DNA of 64,000 nt from Gari tellinella (taxonomy: Eukaryota; Mollusca; Bivalvia; Cardiida; Psammobiidae), in the NCBI GenBank assembly GCA_922989275.2, contig OV277870.1, positions 44,574,356-44,638,355 of the forward strand. Direction: 5' to 3'. Shown one piece after another: positions 50,555-60,655 of the stretch. The notes under the pieces were generated by a model that did no database searches, had not been told where the DNA came from, and saw only the letters and a list, made by a program, of their open reading frames with translations. A program made the position numbers and the translations under genes. Position 1 is the first letter of the stretch; every line of letters begins with the position of its first letter.

Positions 50555-50763
50555 GAATGATAAACGCAAACAGTTTGGGTCGTACTAAGAGGCCACGTAA
50601 CTTTGAGGGTCCAAACTGTTTGATAATCAAATATGCCAAACAGTCTACTCGTAAAAGATATATGCTCTAGTTATAAAAACAGACGATGTGTTTTCGAACA
50701 GACGATGTAAGTGCATGCATTTAGAATGGTTATTGCATAATATTGGCCGTGAAAGGAGTAAAT
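50555..50763 (-). mobile_element. MITE-C copy, hairpin altered
   Basis: CAAACAGTTTGGGTCGTACTAAGAGGCC and GGTCCAAACTGTTTGATAATC arms; ACAGACGATGTG twice; CCGTGAAAGGAGTAAATG at the right. Confidence 0.65.
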
Positions 50764-50800
50764 GTCGCTGCTGTTTAATTGCATACAATGACCGTTTGTA

Positions 50801-51525
50801 CAGGTTTATGCACAGGCAGATATGATCGAAGCCTTTAACAATACATCGCGCTATCTGGATGATATTTTTAATATAGACAGCCCATTTTTGGTGCGTTGTT
50901 TCCTTTTGTTTGCCCAGGGGGGCTGGGCCTTGGTGGAGCAGGCGGGTCGGGTTTGTCGGCGCCGTTTTTGGCTTTGGATCTTTTTAAAAATGGCGGGGTT
51001 GTTTCTTCTGGGGTTTGCGGTGGGCGGGGTGGTTTTGGTTTTGGTGTTGTGGGCTGTCCTCGTCTGGATGGCGATGTTCCCCGTTCCACATCTTACGGGG
51101 TTTATATTTCACAACTTATTCGCTTTGCTAGGGCCTGCACCTCTGTTGAGGACTTCCACATTCGTAATAAAACTATGACTGAAAAGCTTCTTAAACAGGG
51201 GTACAGATTTCATAAACTTCGTAAAACATTTTCTAAATTCTTTTATAGAAATCTTCCTCTCATTGGCAAGTATAAATGTAACTTAAAGTCTTTTCTGCGG
51301 CAAGGTCTTTCACATCCGGAGTTTTATGGTGATGTGATTTACGGACTTCGTAAGATTCTTGGACATATACATTTTCAAAACCTATTTGTGAAACGTATTA
51401 GATTTTTCCTCAAAAAAGATTATGATCCAACTATATTGCTGCGCACTTCACGTTTGGTTATCGATCAATCTACAATTGATAACTATGCTTTCCTCTTTGG
51501 TTATGCGACGACAGACAGGGCTTAG
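50801..51525 (+). pseudogene. Penelope-like reverse transcriptase, C-terminal part, hypermutated
   Basis: The first part reads DMIEAFNNTSRYLDDIFNID; YLDD is the catalytic metal-binding motif of a reverse-transcriptase palm. A one-base loss in a T run near 50885-50890 shifts frame. The last ~150 codons, from LDGDVPRSTSYGVYISQLIR to a stop at 51523, contain the thumb-like block ISQLIRFAR...DF..RN..MTEKLLKQGYR, as in Penelope-like enzymes. Between them (50892-51067) Gly, Val, Cys and Leu residues dominate and the coding strand almost lacks A, while flanking residues such as APFL.LDL and SS stay in register. The finger domain and any GIY-YIG endonuclease are absent. It is a dead fragment. Confidence 0.8.
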
Positions 51526-52178
51526 CACTACATGATGATGTATCTTTAAAGCCGTCCTTAACCGGGAGAGTTATGTCGGATTTTCGTGCTTTGTTTTTTC
51601 TCTCCCTCTCTGTCGTACCCTGGACCCTTCCATGTCTTACAGTTACTCGTAACTACAGACTAGTCGCTTGAGTACAATTTGACCTTTGCCATAGTGGGTT
51701 ATTTTTAACACGGGCTTGAATGTTTAATTCTTTCCCATGTTACTAATGACCTTGTCATAGAATTTTTGCTAAATGTTTTACATGTATTTACTTACTGTGC
51801 TGGCGGTCTTTTTGATTGTGAGGTTGTGGAACAGGGTTTATATTTTATGTACACTGTTTGTCTTTATAGGTGAATATAGGAGATAAGTGTGAGGTTGGGC
51901 GCCCCTAAACCCAGGTTTAACCCCCCAGTGGTTGTTAATAATTAATTAATTTATAGTTGATTGTTGATTGCTACTGACCGTACCAAGGCGGGCTCCTATG
52001 TTCACTTTGCTTTATGTTTGTCTTGCGTGTTGTTTTCTATTTAGTGTGTAGATGAAGGAATGGTATTGCGTCTGTGTGTGTGTGTGGTTGTTGTGGTATG
52101 ACTGTGTGTGTGTGTTCTGCTTGAGAGGTGGGTGTATTGTTTGTGTTACGTTTCCTGCTTGAGTCTTTCGTATTTATT
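50801..52178 (+). mobile_element. Penelope-like retroelement, 5'-truncated copy
   Basis: Carries the last ~240 codons of a reverse-transcriptase ORF (50801-51525) and a ~650-bp 3' region ending TTTCGTATTTATTT. An in-frame stop at 50789-50791 just upstream marks the truncation. Shares its 3' part with 49544-50297 and 4128-4212. Confidence 0.85.
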
Positions 52179-52409
52179 TACTGTATAAATGTACTGAAAC
52201 AAACAAAACAAAACACGGAGAGTATTGTTTTAAACATTTGTTTTACGATTTGTGAAATACTCTCCGGCTCTAATTATGCCATTGATCTTTTAATTTTGAT
52301 TTTACAAACAAACTATAACAATTTTATAATCTTGGTAATAATATTGAAAGAATGTCCATGTTTCCATGTAACTCCATAATGTTTCATGTTTATTGTGAAT
52401 GTAGTTATT

Positions 52410-52536
52410 TGTTTTTCTCGCTTTGTAGGTACATTTATATAATTTCATGTGAAGCGCATTTGAACGCACAATTCTTGTGTGAAAAGAGCGCTATACAAAT
52501 CCGGTATAGTAATAATGATAATAATAATAATATCTC
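52410..52536 (+). mobile_element. LINE/SINE 3' tail with (ATA)n
   Basis: GAAAAGAGCGCTATACAAATCC followed by AATAATGATAATAATAATAA. A GCGCTATAtAAAT motif with an ATT/ATA tail is a common 3' end of invertebrate LINE/SINE families. Start not defined. Confidence 0.5.
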
Positions 52537-52540
52537 CTAA

Positions 52541-52872
52541 TTGGTTGTAGAACAGAGAATTGACTGTCGTATTGCATGTAGCAGCATCCTAAACTGAAAT
52601 GTAATTAAGAAACGCTGAGGCAGCTCATTTTCTTTCAAAATTAGATTTTCATAATTCACAACAACGGGAAAAATAATTCGTTAAAAGGGCATTTCACGAA
52701 AACTGCTAAGGGTCACTGCTACCAGTAGTTCAAATCTTCGACGTTAGATTATCTTCTTTTACGGAGTAGAAAAATGGTCCTTGATGAGGTAATTCCGTGA
52801 CACAATTAGCTGTTCACACAGTTTGTCACTTCTATACCAGAAGCGTGTTCAGTTGCCACTGTTTGCGGCTTA
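52541..52872. other. Nothing recognised
   Basis: No repeat family or coding signal seen. Confidence 0.4.
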
Positions 52873-52873
52873 G

Positions 52874-53123
52874 TTAACCCTTTGAACCCTAGTCCCGCAT
52901 ATAGGCGTCATTATCAAACAGTGAACATGTGAATAGTACACTTGTCCTGTGCAAACAGTGAAGACCCAGATCAGAGGGCTCCGAAAGGAGCCCTCTGATC
53001 AGGGTCTTCACTGTTTGTTATAATACCAAACATTGACAAAAACAACCCTTAAAGTCAGAAATGGACTTGACTAAAATGGAAACTGGAATTGTCCATTTAA
53101 AGTTTCAGGGAGGAAAGAGTTAC
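52874..53123 (+). mobile_element. MITE-E copy, full
   Basis: TTAA-CCCTTTGAACCCTAGTCCC to GTTTCAGGGAGGAAAGAG-TTAC. Perfect hairpin CAAACAGTGAAGACCC, GATCAGAGGGCTCCGAAAGGAGC. Same subfamily as 60185-60436 (ATATAGGCGTC). Confidence 0.93.
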
Positions 53124-53160
53124 ATGTAAGCAGTTTGTGCCTCGTGTGTAGCGTGCAGAT

Positions 53161-53406
53161 TACAGTGGAGCAAACGTATTCTTTCCAAATAAACTCGTTT
53201 ACTCTGAAACTATTATTTCCATTGCAAACAGTCTGGAGCCAGATCAGACGCCGGGTAACCCGGTTTCTGATCATGCTCCAGACTGTTTGCACTCAGTTTA
53301 AAACTGGTACTGAGAATTATCCAAAAGTTTTCATTTTCTATATTTCATTGCAATGTGTTTATGTTTCGTTTGCGTTTAAACGGAAGAATAACGTTTTCTC
53401 CACTAT
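53161..53406 (-). mobile_element. MITE-A copy, full length
   Basis: TA-CAGTGGAGCAAACGTATTC to GTTTTCTCCACTA-TA. Return arm GTTTCTGATCATGCTCC has several changes. Confidence 0.9.
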
Positions 53407-53426
53407 ACTTCAGACCAGGAAGCCAT

Positions 53427-53679
53427 TTAACCCTTTCCCTTATAGAAGCGACTTTTAGCACATTCATTTTATTCATCCGCTGAAGAAAATAGTTCCAAAT
53501 TATACCGTAATGAATATGTGTCATATTCAATACTTTCCTTATTCTAGCAGTTAATAGCTTAAAGCAGGCTGAAAGTAAAGCAGAATGCGCCTTAGGGCGC
53601 ATTCTGCTTTACTTTCAACCTGCTTTAAGTAGTCACATATCTTCAATACTAGAAACAATGCTATCAGGTAAAGGGTTAA
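53427..53679 (-). mobile_element. MITE-D copy, full, intact TTAA
   Basis: TTAA-CCCTTTCCCTTATAGAAGC to ATCAGGTAAAGGG-TTAA. Hairpin AAAGCAGGCTGAAAGTAAAGC, tip GCGCCTTAGGGCGC. Confidence 0.95.
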
Positions 53680-53804
53680 GATGAATGTTTATTTTCCTTA
53701 TCCGTATAATTAGTTTCGTATAGGCTGCAATTTACAAATACTTTAAATTGAGACCACCGCTAAGTGGTTCAATATTTAATTAAAAATACAAATTTGTATG
53801 GTTG

Positions 53805-53900
53805 CCCTGCTACTGATCGAACTCCAAACTGTTTGCAATTTATAAAGGGGTTTAAGCATAAACGCATTTATTTGGAAATAATTACCTCCTCTCAGTTGTA
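53805..53900 (+). mobile_element. MITE-A remnant, right part
   Basis: CTGATCGAACTCCAAACTGTTTGC, GCATAAACGCATTTATTTGG, CCTCCTCTCAGTTG-TA. Confidence 0.65.
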
Positions 53901-53956
53901 AGAGGTCAGATTATGCATTTTAAGCGAAATATAGATTATATTAGACTACCATTTTA

Positions 53957-54204
53957 TTAACCCTTTCACTCTCAATGACGCCATAAAACGCGTTTCCAAA
54001 CAGTTTGAATCCTGATCAGACGCCGCGTAACGCGGCGTCTGATCAGGTTCCAAACTGTTTGACACTCTTATCGATATTTACTAAGTCATACAACCTTAAA
54101 TCTTACTTTAAAACGTGTCTTGCAGACAACAATACTGAATCCTACGACAATAAAGCGGTGAAGGGGTAAAATTCTCTCGAACAGTTTGATCATGAACGGG
54201 TTAC
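53957..54204 (-). mobile_element. MITE-C copy, full
   Basis: TTAA-CCCTTTCACTCTCAATGACG, CAAACAGTTTGAATCCTGATC, AGACGCCGCGTAACGCGGCG, return, CCTACGACAATAAAGCGG, TGAACGGG-TTAC. Confidence 0.92.
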
Positions 54205-54244
54205 ACACAGTAATTGAAAATTACATGCAATGTGATACAGTTGG

Positions 54245-54365
54245 AAAGCCTATTCCGACTATGCAGACAGTATCGCGACGTCTTACAAGGATCCAAATTG
54301 TTTTCCACAGGTCTCGATATTTCTTCTATCATACACTGCTTTAACTCTTACCCTAAAAATATGTA
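54245..54365 (-). mobile_element. MITE-C remnant
   Basis: GCAGACAGTATCGCGACGTC, AAGGATCCAAATTGTTTTCC, TCTCGATATTTCTTCTATC. Confidence 0.45.
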
Positions 54366-54847
54366 GCGATAAAAACTAACTCAGAAGATATTTAGACGTT
54401 TTTTCATTTACCCTTTTAGATAATGTTAGTTAGTATACATGTATGCAATACATTAAACATGATAACATTCCTGTATTAACCCTTGATCTGGGCCTACACT
54501 GTTCGCATTAGACAATTGAACTTATCTCGTTTACATCATTTTTAAAGCATGCTGTGTATATTTGTCGGTATATGGATATATGTATGAGTTAAACTATAAG
54601 TAAGTTATACCGGTGTTTTAGCTGGCAATATTGAAACTACAACCGCTGAAAGAATATAATTTTACCGCAAAAACATGAAATCATGAAGATTGAAAATAAA
54701 TTGGTAGCTCGCCTATTTTTGCCTGTAAAAAGATTTTCGCAAAATATTATTGGCAAAACCTGAATAAGTTTTATTGGAAAAATACAGTGATGTTTCCCAT
54801 GATGCTCATGAAACTTTTCAGATTATTTGCAGTTTAGTCCAGTTCTC

Positions 54848-55092
54848 TTAATCCTTAGATGCTTATTTTTACGTATTTAAATTATTCTTCCGCTGAGGGA
54901 AATCGTTCCAATTTAATCAGTAATGGATATGTATCAGAGGAAATATTATATACTCTCTAGCAGATGGTCGCTTAATGCAGACTGACAGTTAAGCAGAATG
55001 TCACTTAAGGCAGACTCTGCTATACTTTTCAGCATGCTTTAAATGATTACATGTCTTCAGAACTAAAACCAGGCTATAGAGTAATGGGTTCA
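54848..55092 (-). mobile_element. MITE-D copy, worn
   Basis: CTTAATCCTTAGATGC, CCGCTGAGGGAAATCG, TAATGCAGACTGACAGTTAAGC, tip CACTTAAGGCAG, CAGGCTATAGAGTAATGGGTTC. Confidence 0.75.
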
Positions 55093-55461
55093 ATCTCAAA
55101 CTAAGCAAGTCGCCTCTTTTATAGTGCTCTACTCTACATGTAGTTGGTCCTGTTTTGGAATCAATCAAGTTTGGACCCGATTGAGATGTGGTGTTTGTAT
55201 TCGGCATCTCATCGGTACCCAAAGGATTTCAAAAATTCATCAGTATACGCATGTCAAAATCCATGATAGGTATCTTATCAAAGTGGATGAGTGATCTTAA
55301 ATTCGTTCAATATAAGGCAAATCAAATATGGGATGTCGATGTGCATAAATTCATAGAAACGTTTGTTGTCAAGAATGAAAACTCTTTATTTTCTAGGTAA
55401 TTCTCGTTACTTCACCAATATGCAATGGTGTTATAACCAACTCTTAAATTTACGTAGATGC

Positions 55462-55814
55462 TTCAGTGTCTCTCTCTACGACAACCAATAAAAACAATAT
55501 GTGTGTGTTGTTTGGAGGGAATCGTTATAAAGAGGGGAAATTAGGAATTGACTGACATTTGCAAGCAGCTTGAATCCAGATCAGACGCCGCGCACGGCGT
55601 CTGATCTGGATTTAAGCTATTTGTCACTCGACATTTTATATATTCTATCAAAATCTCCACTTATTTGTAACTTTGAGAAAAAACAGCAGACGATACTGCA
55701 GCAGTAAAAGCGTAATAGTCATAATTGTCCTGTTTTTAGGGAACTGCGACAAGGGTCGGTGTAAGGAGGAAGTCGTTGTTGCAAGGGTTGTTGCTGTATG
55801 GAAGGAGCACTATA
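55462..55814 (+). mobile_element. MITE-B copy
   Basis: CAGTGTCTCTCTCTACGAC, GAGGGAATCGTTATAAAG, hairpin CAAGCAGCTTGAATCC, GATCAGACGCCGCGCACGGCG (tip shortened by 5 bp), AACAGCAGACGATACTGC, ends GAAGGAGCACTA-TA. Confidence 0.85.
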
Positions 55815-56019
55815 TTTTGGCTTACCTTGCGTTTGCAAAAAAGTTTGAATCCAGATCAGACGCCGAGTACATTTGGGAGACAGTTATATCGAAGTGTCTC
55901 GTTCTGAATGCCCAATGTTGTAATGTAAGAAAAACGCAGACAACGAAGCTGGCAGAAGCAGAAGATAATTTGGCAGTTAAACGGTTAGCAGAATCATTCT
56001 TCGACGAACAATAATATTA

Positions 56020-56215
56020 TCGTCATTCTTTCACTGCAAATTATGACATCACTGGCAATTTTCAAACAATTTTGAATCTGACCAGATGTATATGTCGTCT
56101 GCCAAACTTAGTGTCAAGCACATGTAGGTTTATAAGCTATTTCTTGATACCATTATCATCAGAGTGTCAAACATTTTGAATCAAAATGAGATGATGAGTT
56201 AATCCGAGTTAGTTT
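56020..56215 (+). mobile_element. MITE-C remnants, two overlapping
   Basis: TTTCACTGCAAATTATGACATC, TATGTCGTCTGCC, GTGTCAAACATTTTGAATC, GATGATGAGTTAATCC. Hairpin not preserved. Confidence 0.4.
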
Positions 56216-56222
56216 AGAAATG

Positions 56223-56339
56223 AACTGATTTTTTCGGTGTTTAAGCGAAATGAACAACAGAAAATGATCGGCAAATATACATAGAATTGCCGATCATTTT
56301 TTGTCGTTTATTTTACTTAAACGCCGGAAAAAATCAGTT
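56223..56339. repeat. Foldback palindrome, ~52-bp arms
   Basis: AACTGATTTTTTCGGTGTTT, AAGCG..., AATGATCGGCAA on the left and TTGCCGATCATT, ...TTTACTTAAACGCCGG, AAAAAATCAGTT on the right, 12-bp loop. A few mismatches. Belongs to none of the lettered families. Confidence 0.85.
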
Positions 56340-56685
56340 ATCTTCGTATATTTACATTATATTTGCTGTAATTTCTAATATTCAATGAACATTTTATTAG
56401 GATACATGTATGTTTAATCCATATTAAAGGTTTTTAACACGAATAATGTTAAACTAAATGGAACAGCCACAACGGCGTTACTGAAGCAACGCAACAAAAT
56501 GATTCGCTGATAGCAGATCATAAGCCACGCCTCCTCTGCGGAAATGTATCAACAAGTCCCGCCCTTAGAGAAATTGCGTTTATACAAATTAAACGTCATT
56601 TGTTCAATAGACTTGAATGAGACGAATGTAAATATACAGTATTTTACTACAGTGTAATTTTCTCAACAAGTCGTGGGTTCCTTAG

Positions 56686-56919
56686 TACAGTGGATAATCT
56701 GTTATTCTTTCCCAATAAACGCGTTTACGCTAAAACTATTATTTGCAGTGCAAACAGTTTGAAGTCAGATCAGACGCTGATCAGGCTCCAAACTGTTTGC
56801 CACTAAGAAAATCATGAATTATCAGAATTGGCCAAAATTTGTACTTTTCTACGTTTTAGTGCTTTGCGTTTGCGTACGTTTGCGTTTAAACGGGAAAGAA
56901 TAACAGATTATCAACTGTA
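56686..56919 (-). mobile_element. MITE-A copy, hairpin tip deleted
   Basis: TA-CAGTGGATAATCTGTTATTC to AGATTATCAACTG-TA. Hairpin reads GCAAACAGTTTGAAGTCAG, ATCAGACGCTGATCAGG: the GC-rich tip is missing. Confidence 0.92.
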
Positions 56920-56999
56920 TTGTCTGCACGCAATCATATCGTCTGTATTTATTTCCAAAGTTAAGAATTATTTGCAGCTTGACTTATAAATCATATTTA

Positions 57000-57242
57000 C
57001 TAGTGTGAAACAATTTGGATCCAGGCTTCAAGCTTATAAAGTATTTGAGTGAGTCTGGGGTCTTTCTCAAGATATTGGCCAATCAAATGCTTGAGAACGA
57101 TCACAGGCCCAACCCAATCTCTTTACTTGTATAACCCTCGAGCCTGGACAGACGCCGCCTTTTACACGATGTCTGCTCAGGATTCAAACTGTTTGCATAA
57201 AATTATGTTAGTACTGTATTGTCGAGGCACTGAACGAGTTAA
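57000..57242 (+). mobile_element. MITE-C copy split by repeat M
   Basis: AAACAATTTGGATCCAGGCTTC before, GCCTGGACAGACGCCGCC, TTTTACACGATGTCTGCTCAGG, TTCAAACTGTTTGCAT and CACTGAACGAG-TTAA after the inserted block. Confidence 0.65.
57040..57125 (+). repeat. Repeat M, copy 3, inside MITE-C
   Basis: TTTGAGTGAGTCTGGGG, GCCAATCAAATGCTTGAGAACG, CCAATCTCTTTA: shorter version of the block at 14988 and 27378. Confidence 0.5.
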
Positions 57243-57676
57243 AACATGATGATTGTAGACACATTAACTATTTGTGAATTCCACTTTTGTCGGGCTTTGA
57301 AGTGAAAAAATTAGAAAACGGTATCTTGGAAATGACCACAGAGAATCAGCTGAGTATCTGTCAGTATTGTCCACGAACAAATATCTGATCATTACGAGAT
57401 GATACCGAAATTTAATAAAGCCTTTCATTATCGCAGTCAACTCATTTTGGTGTTGAAAGCATCTGACAGTTTGACATCTGAACATAAAACAATATCAAAA
57501 TAATTGAATATAACTGAACACAACATAGCATTAACTAGTTTATCGATAAATGAAATTTGGTGGTGACAGCGTTGATTTCTCCATTGGGGATCAAGTTTTG
57601 ACCGAAAGAAAACATTGATACGAATGCCAAACATTTTGAAATTTCTTAGCGTCCGATCTTCATCCAAGCTGCAGCT
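57243..57676. other. Nothing recognised
   Basis: No repeat family seen; two ~75-codon frames on the minus strand overlap each other and have no motif. Confidence 0.4.
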
Positions 57677-57678
57677 GC

Positions 57679-57930
57679 AGGGCTGCCATTTCTGCGATTT
57701 TTCCGAAATCTTCCGATTTCTATTTCAACGGATGGAAGCCTAAAGTTGGCTGAAAGTAAAGCAGAATGCGTCTTAAGGCGCATTCTGCTTTACTTTCAAC
57801 CTGCTTTAAGCATTACGTGTCTTTAAAACAAGAATCAGACTAGGGGTAAAAGGTATAATTCGGAAGATCGCGCTTAAAAAATTGAAAATTTTGAAATCCT
57901 AGGATTTTTTTATCAACTTATGGAGCCCTG
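57679..57930. mobile_element. MITE-R copy 2 carrying class-2 hairpin
   Basis: CAGGGCTGCCATTTCTGCG and TTATGGAGCCCTG ends. Flanked by CAGCTG on both sides, a possible 6-bp duplication. Centre: AAAGTTGGCTGAAAGTAAAGC, tip GCGTCTTAAGGCGC, return. Confidence 0.78.
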
Positions 57931-58353
57931 CAGCTGCGACTGGTACTGGAGGTGTTACGTTCTAAGACTCTTTTTGGGACGTTCGTCTACATAATATATA
58001 GGTTTTGTAACTGACAGACAAGTTTACTGTGCCTCTTTAACTATTTGCATTTGTGTTTATTATTTTGTCCGTCGTAATTGTTGACAAATGGATCTATGAT
58101 CTGGTTTGATTTGAATAAAATCTTGAATCTATCAAGTCTTAACGTATGAACTACAAGTAATGGGCAAAGCAGGGACAGGCGAAACATAAAACTTGATTCC
58201 GCAGAGTATTTGTTTCCAGACACGGGCCAGTGGCCGGACTATCAAAATAGATTAACTATAATAATCCGAGAGTTTTTCTGGTAATTAGATTCTCGTATGA
58301 AACCTGTTAGAAAATGATGGATAGTCCCACAATGTATCTCCAAAGAGACATGA
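57931..58353. other. Nothing recognised
   Basis: No repeat family or coding signal seen. Confidence 0.4.
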
Positions 58354-58533
58354 TTAACTCTTATCATGCTGAATTGTCCTCTGTTTAAAATATATATTGT
58401 CTGTTAGAAAAAAAAAGATATTTTTTAGATTTAAGAAGATATTAATATGAGTGGCAAACAGCTTGGATCCAGATTAGACGCCGCGTTTGTTTGCAAGTAT
58501 TAAACAAGTCGCGCTTAGCACGATAAGGGTTAA
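58354..58533 (+). mobile_element. MITE-C copy, hairpin right arm lost
   Basis: TTAACTCTTATCATGC, TTGTCCTCTG, CAAACAGCTTGGATCC, GATTAGACGCCGCG then TTTGTTTGC; AAGTCGCGCTTAGCACGATAAGGG-TTAA. Confidence 0.8.
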
Positions 58534-58976
58534 GTATAACTCAGGCAAATTGCTGACAGCCAAAACACTACTACCATTACTGGAAGAGATGTAAGCTTGT
58601 CATAGAACAATACATTCCTAATCAAAATGACCAGGTAGAGGAAAATGTCTATTCGTATAACTCAAATCAAATGAACTCAGTTCCAGTGGCAATCGACAAT
58701 ACGTTCATGCCATTGGCCAAATACGAGATTACTTCACATGAAATATGACCGTGGTGAAATATGACCGTGAAAAATACCATGCATACAGCTCGAAATACTA
58801 GTATTACAGTTTTCACAAAGCAGTATAGTTAATGTGCTATAGATTATACTCATAAGGTAAGTTAAGTATTGAAACAATCAAGCTGCAATTGCATTATTTC
58901 AAATATTCATTACATCTTATACATGTATATACTTTGATATCTTTGAAAGAGTTCATTATGCTTGTAAATCCATATT

Positions 58977-59090
58977 TTAAGTATCATTTTCTTCTAAACA
59001 CAGAACGAAAAGTTAACTTACATTTGAGGGTCAAGACCGTCAAATGTAATTTAATTTTCCGTGCTGTGTTTAGAAGAAAGTGATACTTAA
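58977..59090. repeat. Foldback palindrome, ~51-bp arms
   Basis: TTAAGTATCATTTTCTTCT, AAACACAG...ACTTACATTTGA on the left, TCAAATGTAATTTAATTTTC, CTGTGTTTAGAAG, AAAGTGATACTTAA on the right, loop GGGTCAAGACCG. Few mismatches. No relative in the window. Confidence 0.88.
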
Positions 59091-59490
59091 TATACTTTCA
59101 TATGTTAATTTGTATACCGGTATTTGGGGGTATTTTAGGAAATTTTTTAGAGAGGTCCATGAAACTTTTTTTTATAATATATTATTTGGAACTCATTATT
59201 TTTGGATATAAAAAGTGATATTCTAATAAAATAAAATGCTGGTCTATTTCTAGCTTAAAAATTGTTATACTTGGTAATTATTTTCCTATTGATGTTTTCC
59301 ATCAAACGACGGTAACTCAGAGTCGGACAGATATATAAACGAATGAACTAATATGTCCATATTTACTTAAATGGTTTTATATTCGTACAAACCATTGCAC
59401 ATATCAACAACTTGGCAACTAGTTTGGACCACATTAGACGCTTACTTGCAAACTGTTTGCGAGTGTATAGCATTCTTATTTCTCGAGTTT
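59091..59490. other. Nothing recognised
   Basis: AT-rich, no family match. Confidence 0.4.
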
Positions 59491-59499
59491 AAATGATTT

Positions 59500-59990
59500 A
59501 CGTATTTGCATCTAAATTTTCAATGGAAAATTCCAAACTCAAATTAGTTCTAGTCCGTTTATAACTAGGGTTGTTTTTCTGCAATATATTGCAAACTACA
59601 GTTGAGAATCTGTTATTCTTTCCCGTCTAAACGCAAACGTACGCAAACGCAAAGCACTAAAACGTAGAAAAGTACAACTTTTAGACAATTCTGATAATTC
59701 ATGTTTATCTTGGTGGCAAACAGTTTGGAGCCTGATCAAACGCCGGGTTACCCGGCGTCTGATCTGGCTTCAAACAGTTTGCACTGCAAATAATAGTTTT
59801 AGCGTAAACGCGTTTATTGGGAAAGAATAACACATTCTCCACTGTAACAAAGAGTGCAGATCCTGATCAAAAGCTCCTTTAGGGGCACTCTGATCTGGGT
59901 CTACACTGTTGGTATAGGAACCATGCACTCTTTGAAGAATCATTTTGTATAAACGACAAGTATACTGTCCGCTAGGGTTAACAGGTTTAG
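59500..59990 (-). mobile_element. MITE-E copy split by MITE-A
   Basis: Before the insert: CAATGGAAAATTCCAAACTC, AACTAGGGTTGTTTTTCTGC, AATATATTGCAAAC. After: ACAAAGAGTGCAGATCCTGATC, AAAAGCTCC, TCTGATCTGGGTCTACACTG, CTAGGG-TTAA. Confidence 0.75.
59597..59846 (+). mobile_element. MITE-A copy, full, inside MITE-E
   Basis: TA-CAGTTGAGAATCTGTTATTC to CACATTCTCCACTG-TA. Confidence 0.93.
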
Positions 59991-60184
59991 CATTGATCAA
60001 TGGCCGATTGTTCTTATTTGTCTGTGATATTCTACAAGCGCAATATATTGACAACAAACCCAGACTCTGATTTAACATTTAGCCTTAGGATTGGCAATAA
60101 GACCGTTTTGCCGAGGAATTAATTAGTTTACGAACATGAGGACAATTCGCCATTAAACAAGTGTGTTTACTCTCTGAGGGCAAT

Positions 60185-60436
60185 TTTACCCTTTGAACCC
60201 TAGTCCCGCATATAGGCGTCCTTTTCAAACAGTATACATATGAAAAGTGCACTTGTTCTATGCAAACAGTGAATACCCAGATCAGAGGGCTCCTTATTGA
60301 GCCCTCTGATCTGGGTCTTCACTGTTTGTCATAATGCAAAACATTGACAAAAAACAACCCTTAAAAGTCAGAAATGGACTAGACTAAAATGGAAACTGGG
60401 ATTGTCCAATTGAAGTTTCAGGGAGGAATGAGTTAA
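60185..60436 (+). mobile_element. MITE-E copy, full
   Basis: TTTA-CCCTTTGAACCCTAGTCCC to GTTTCAGGGAGGAATGAG-TTAA. Hairpin CAAACAGTGAATACCCAGATC, AGAGGGCTCC, tip TTATTGAG. Confidence 0.92.
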
Positions 60437-60655
60437 CGTCTGCGAATAATGTCGTCTGCACTTCATCTCTTATTGAGATTTTTGGAAAGTTCGATTGAAG
60501 AAATATTGGCATAATGTCAAAGAGTTTGGCTACTGACCAGATGTCGTGTTGCTCATAACTGTTTGAAAATGCCAAGAGATACAGTTTCTGTTGTAACTTG
60601 CTTAGTGTGATCATGTCTGCATAATCAATTGCTTTCAGTCTCAAGACTGAAGAAA
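60433..60655 (+). mobile_element. MITE-C remnant next to MITE-E
   Basis: TTAACGTCTGCG, TGTCGTCTGC, AAAGAGTTTGGCTACTGACCAG, TGTTGCTCATAACTGTTTG. Shares the TTAA of the preceding E copy; hairpin tip lost. Confidence 0.5.

Noticed and set aside
50885..51067. CpG island or promoter
   Set aside because: The patch is G and T rich rather than C and G rich, and it sits inside the coding frame of a retroelement.
50868..51089. Proline-rich minus-strand frame opposite the reverse transcriptase
   Set aside because: It is the antisense reading of the G/T-rich hypermutated patch; lack of A on one strand removes stop codons on the other.
55673..56014. 113-residue frame with QTTKLAEAEDNLAVKRLAESF
   Set aside because: It starts in the right half of a MITE-B and runs through CCAGATCAGACGCCG hairpin sequence; the helix-like tail overlaps C-type GCAGACAACGAAG sequence.
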